Source: Cordia subcordata (lineage: Eukaryota > Streptophyta > Magnoliopsida > Boraginales > Cordiaceae). Taken from it: a DNA stretch of 64,000 nt. Made by a program: the position numbers and the translations under genes. Below the pieces are notes generated by a model that searched no databases, had not been told where the DNA came from, and was given only the letters and a program-made list of their open reading frames with translations. The stretch lies in the NCBI GenBank assembly GCA_028554755.1, contig JAPTOF010000016.1:6919001-6983000 (forward strand). Direction: 5' to 3'. This document shows, one piece after another, positions 60,772-64,000 of the stretch (within the stretch, counting starts at the first letter, position 1; each line of letters opens with the position of its first letter).

Positions 60772-61053
60772 TCAGTTGTGCAGAGGGTTGGGTCCTCCAG
60801 GAACTTTCTGCTGAGACACCCTGTAAGATTTCCTGTACACCTCATCATCTCCATCTTCAATATCTCTGGAATATTTCTCAGGTGGGGTTGCATAAAGATG
60901 CCATGAAAATCTTGAATTTTGCTCTTTGCCACCTGAGGTAGTAGAGAGTGCTTCAGGTATGTTTTTGGAATTTGAAAATTGTGTAGCAGCAGTGAGCATC
61001 AAAATGAAGAGTAGATAATGTTGGAATAAAGATGGGTAATGTTGAATTTTCAT
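60772..61053 (-). CDS. CLE: CLE family signalling peptide precursor
   Basis: A single-exon 93-residue protein with a hydrophobic signal peptide (about residues 1-29, HYLLFILMLTAATQ), a variable linker, and a C-terminal CLE motif QKVPGGPNPLHN ending exactly at the stop. This is the standard layout of a CLE prepropeptide: secreted, cut to a 12-13-residue arabinosylated peptide and perceived by leucine-rich receptor kinases in meristems, vasculature or roots. Hydroxyproline positions VPGGPNP and the terminal LHN are conserved. Unusual: position 1 is Gln, where most CLE peptides have Arg (His in TDIF). The upstream arginine is YRVSQQKV, so the mature N terminus may differ. A (GAT)n tract lies in the 5' UTR and a TATATA box lies about 160 bp upstream. 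Confidence 0.9.
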   Translation of the reverse strand: MKIQHYPSLFQHYLLFILMLTAATQFSNSKNIPEALSTTSGGKEQNSRFSWHLYATPPEKYSRDIEDGDDEVYRKSYRVSQQKVPGGPNPLHN

Positions 61054-61058
61054 TTCTT

Positions 61059-61060
<2 letters not shown>

Positions 61061-61090
<30 letters not shown>
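61061..61090. repeat. (GAT)n microsatellite in CLE 5' UTR
   Basis: Ten GAT units starting 7 bp upstream of the CLE start codon (ATC repeats in the transcript). Confidence 0.95.
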
Positions 61091-61209
61091 AAGAAACTAT
61101 TGATTGAAGAAGAAGGAAGAAGAATTATTGCAGGAGGGTAGCTGAGGCTGGTTGAATGGGAATGGAATCAATTTCACTTATTAATGCTGGCCAGGATTAT
61201 AGGAAAGTG

Positions 61210-61215
61210 TATATA
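61210..61215 (-). promoter_or_regulatory. TATA box of the CLE gene (candidate)
   Basis: TATATA about 157 bp upstream of the CLE ATG on the minus strand. Confidence 0.45.
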
Positions 61216-62594
61216 TCTTCATGGACCCTGGGGTGTTAATAACAGAAAAAAAAAAAATTTGATGTACCATTAGATTATGATGACCTTATTGCCCTTGTGA
61301 AATTGCATGGCTTTAAGCTCCAATAGGAAATACAAAATAGTAGTCCTTTTAGTAGGACAAAATGTGTTATGATGTGTTTTACAGTCCGCATTTGGGTAAT
61401 TATAAGTATTTTTCAAAAAAGTTAGTGAGGGTTGTTTTTTTATATTTTAGGTGTTTATAAGTATAATCGGATTAACTGTAAAACTTATTTCACAAACCCA
61501 TAATCCATAAAGCACTAGCACAACCTTTGGCGAGGAAGATAAATTAAATGTTTGGTTTCTTATTTCTTCTTGCTTCTTGATTATTATGTAACTTTGCAAA
61601 TGAAATTCTTGTCATTGGGAAAAAAAAAAAAAAAAAAACAATACGGAGGTTCAAGAGGTGCATTGTGGAGTAAAAAAAGGATCAAATTCATTTTGAAACT
61701 TATTACATGTAACCTTGCCTTGATTAATCACTAAAAGACAATCGATATCATATCAAGCAAAGACATAGTTTTTATCAACCTATTGTTTGGAGTAAATTGC
61801 ACTGGACCTCCCTATAATTTATCATAAGTGCATATTATCCTTATAGTCTCAAAATAGACATGGCACACAAAGAGATCTTTTGTCTACTCTATCGGACATG
61901 TGTGCTATGCATTTTAACTACACAGTAAAGTCTCGCGCCTATTTCGAAACTGTAAAGGGATAACATGCACTTGTATTAGATCGTAGGGGGTCTTGGTATA
62001 ATTTACTGTTTCTTTTTCCAATTTCGAAATTTGAATAGATTAGTTAAGTAGCTATTTGTCATTATCAAAAGTTTAAGATAAACTATATTTTCTTCTCACG
62101 AATATGAAGCATGTATTGAGCCGATGAAATGTTATTGGAATTTTTAACTTTAAAATAAATATAATGTTTCTGACTTAAGGTAAATTTCTTGTTACTAAAA
62201 AAAAAAGAAAAAGAAAAAAGAGAATGAATTTTCGCTTCTCATTTATGATTTTGTAAGTTCAAAGTGATAATGGTTAAACATGGCATGTGGTTGCAGAATG
62301 AGAAAGTCGGCAGCCAGTAAGATTCTTGTTTCTGAATCCAGGTAGACATGTTAGTTTACATCAAAGTTACATTCAGGATACAATTTTCAGTATGAAAAAC
62401 CATCATGATGTTAAGTGTACTCTTATATTATTTCACTGCATATTCCATAATTGGGAGGATAATTGATACAGATTAGGGGTTTCAGTCCAAAAGTAGTTCA
62501 AATTATTTTAACAACTTATAATTTATTCAAATTATAACTTATAATCTACAAATATTTTAAAATTTATAAGAACATGCCTTACCTCTCGTGTCCA
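61216..62594. other. Gene-free stretch between CLE and the copia element
   Basis: AT-rich with a poly-A run at 61620-61638; nothing recognisable as a gene. Confidence 0.45.
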
Positions 62595-62599
62595 GTAAT

Positions 62600-63172
62600 T
62601 GTTGGAAGTCTTCATGTCAAATACTTATGAATCATAAAGACTATCTGTAACCACCAAGGGCAATTTATTGGTCTATCACCACAATCAATTACGATTAATT
62701 ACTGGTTTGGCACTATAATTTAATTAACTGTCCCAAAATATTTAAACTCACAATAGTAGTGAATCCAATTCACGATATAATCAACTAGATCAAAATGTGT
62801 AAGGTCTATCCCATATTCTAATGGTACCTCAAGAATATGGGAAGACCTATCTTATTTGTTGCCTTGCCTTTTTTTTTTATTATTATGCCTTATTTATATT
62901 TTTTCATTAAGTGTATATTGCCATGTCTTGTAGTTTTTATATCCTATAAATAGAAGCTTAGCCTATTGTAATATAAGGGAAAAAAGAGAGATGTGAGACA
63001 GTTAGCAGAGAGTGTTATAGCTAGAGTGAGAGTCCATCTTGTACTTATTATTGATGTAGTTTCAATAAAATTCTCCTTTTGCCCATGGAGTAGGCGTATG
63101 CCGAATCACATAATTGTGTGTTTTGAATTTCTCGTTTGCTTTGTCTTGTTTAACACAATGTTTTTCCCAACA
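62600..63172 (+). repeat. 5' LTR of the copia element
   Basis: 573 bp with terminal inverted TGTTGG...CCAACA. TATAAATA at 62945-62952 is a good TATA box and AATAAAATT near 63065 a polyadenylation-type signal, giving a U3-R-U5 layout. Confidence 0.85.
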
Positions 63173-63175
63173 AAA

Positions 63176-63188
63176 TGGTTTCAAGAGC
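63176..63188 (+). promoter_or_regulatory. Primer binding site
   Basis: TGGTTTCAAGAGC lies 3 bp after the LTR; it is close to TGGTATCAGAGC, complementary to plant initiator methionine tRNA. Confidence 0.75.
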
Positions 63189-63359
63189 ATGGTGCAAGCT
63201 AGGCGTCGTCGTTGTAGGTGTACGTAGAAAACACGAGGAAATTATTTTGAATTTGGTTCGTGCAGTTGTCACAAAAATTTGAACGCGTGAGAGCACAAAA
63301 AACACGAACAAAGAGTGCAGATCCGGTGTAATGCGAGCATGGGAGCTGCTGTGACAAGT

Positions 63360-63634
63360 TTGACCATGTTTAACCAAACTTGACCAACCTTTGACTTTGA
63401 CTATTGACGGTTGACTAGGCTTGACCATAGTTGACCGAACCCTACCCATCGTTTTTCAACGTGTTGAATCTATTTTTGCACTCAGTTTTGCAAAATTCTG
63501 CTCCGAGGTACACGCTTTAGGATCTCGTCAACTTTGACCGTAGATTTGACTTTTGACCAGGTTGACTAGAGTTGACCAAAGGGGTATCCAAGGGTTTCTC
63601 GATGTGCTAGTTCAATTTTGCAATTGGTTTGACC
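63360..63634 (+). promoter_or_regulatory. Array of TTGAC (W-box core) motifs in the copia leader
   Basis: Fourteen TTGAC cores, thirteen of them TTGAC[CT], all on the plus strand at 63360, 63380, 63391, 63397, 63404, 63411, 63421, 63431, 63534, 63546, 63553, 63562, 63572 and 63629. TTGAC[CT] is the WRKY-factor W-box. Whether they act at DNA level is unknown. Confidence 0.5.
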
Positions 63635-63673
63635 AAATTCTATTCCGAGGTGTGTGTTTTGAAAGAGACGAAG

Positions 63674-64000
63674 ATAAGTTCAACTTCGACGAAATTTGAG
63701 ATTGAGAAATTTGATAGTAAGGGCAGTTTTAGTGTTTGGAAGATCAAGTTCAAGGCTTTCATGGTCATACAAGGACTTTGGAAAGTGCTTGAAGGGAAGA
63801 TCAAGAAGGAACTGAAATTGGAGAAAAAGGAGAAACTAGAGGAAAGGGCTATAAGTGCAATACACATGAGCGTTTCTAATGATATATTGATGGAGAGAGC
63901 CGATAAGAAGACAACGGTCAAGACTTGGAAGGCTCTAATGGATCTCTATGCGTCTAAGTCGCTGATGAATCACCTTTATCTCAAGAGGAGATTATGTACC
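63674..64000 (+). CDS. Copia gag (N-terminal part), start codon not evident
   Basis: The frame is open to the window end and reads TKFEIEKFDSKGSFSVWKIK, then LWKVLEGKIKKELKLEKKEK and later WKALMDLYASKSLMNHLYLK. This is the usual copia gag opening (KFdGxnFxxWkxkm...LW..L...Y..ks). Gag forms the virus-like particle that packages the element RNA. No ATG precedes the conserved block in this frame: at the expected place (63674) the codon is ATA, and the frame is stopped upstream at about 63608. The copy may be inactive, or translation may begin elsewhere. Confidence 0.75.
   Translation, partial: MSSTSTKFEIEKFDSKGSFSVWKIKFKAFMVIQGLWKVLEGKIKKELKLEKKEKLEERAISAIHMSVSNDILMERADKKTTVKTWKALMDLYASKSLMNHLYLKRRLCT

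Larger units (their letters stand above)
62600..64000 (+). mobile_element. Ty1-copia LTR retrotransposon, 5' end (runs off the window)
   Basis: Order: 5' LTR (62600-63172), primer binding site, ~500-bp leader, gag. The element is truncated by the window edge, so integrase, reverse transcriptase, 3' LTR and age cannot be judged. GTAAT at 62595-62599 is the expected left half of a 5-bp target duplication. Confidence 0.88.

Overview
The window is nuclear DNA from a flowering plant, most likely a eudicot. The genes have many short exons with GT-AG introns, the intergenic DNA is AT-rich, and plant-only families are present (HSF class B, CLE, three-repeat MYB3R, UP3-type A/B barrel). Plant transposon families (MULE with plant mobile domain, Tourist-like MITEs, Ty1-copia) fill the gaps. 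The species cannot be fixed from sequence alone.

Layout: 3-2087 (+) is the 3' part of a gene for an uncharacterised plant membrane protein. 3737-4327 (-) is a single-exon C2-domain protein. 4.3-10 kb is gene-free and holds an RNase H-like retroelement remnant, a 123-bp duplication and microsatellites. 9992-17312 is a decayed 7.3-kb Mutator-like element (MULE) with about 100-bp terminal inverted repeats, an imperfect 9-bp target duplication, a broken MULE transposase gene (-) and a broken plant-mobile-domain gene (+). 19064-20268 (-) is a two-exon class B heat stress factor with two perfect heat shock elements upstream. 21-28 kb is repeat-rich, with LTR/TRIM-like remnants, AT-rich DNA and microsatellites. 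29339-32765 (-) is a nine-exon UDP-glucose 4-epimerase. 39396-43663 (-) is a seven-exon MYB3R gene. 47828-49882 (+) is the four-exon TFIIE beta subunit. 50327-50939 is a 613-bp non-autonomous relative of the MULE with a perfect 9-bp target duplication. 52572-55539 (+) is a nine-exon UP3-like plastid A/B-barrel protein. 57.3-60 kb is a 1.3-kb tandem duplication carrying two copies of an RNase H-like pseudogene. 60772-61053 (-) is a CLE peptide precursor. 62600-64000 is the 5' end of a Ty1-copia element with LTR, PBS, a leader dense in W-box cores, and gag.

The host genes are functionally unrelated neighbours, as usual in plants: UDP-sugar supply, mitotic transcription, basal transcription, heat response, peptide signalling. 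What links the window is transposon activity. One MULE family appears as a large coding copy and a small coding-less copy. A Tourist-like MITE family is inserted repeatedly, including inside the first two introns of the UP3-like gene. RNase H-like retroelement fragments recur four times. Exon joins were worked out by hand from splice sites and reading-frame closure; each multi-exon CDS closes in frame.
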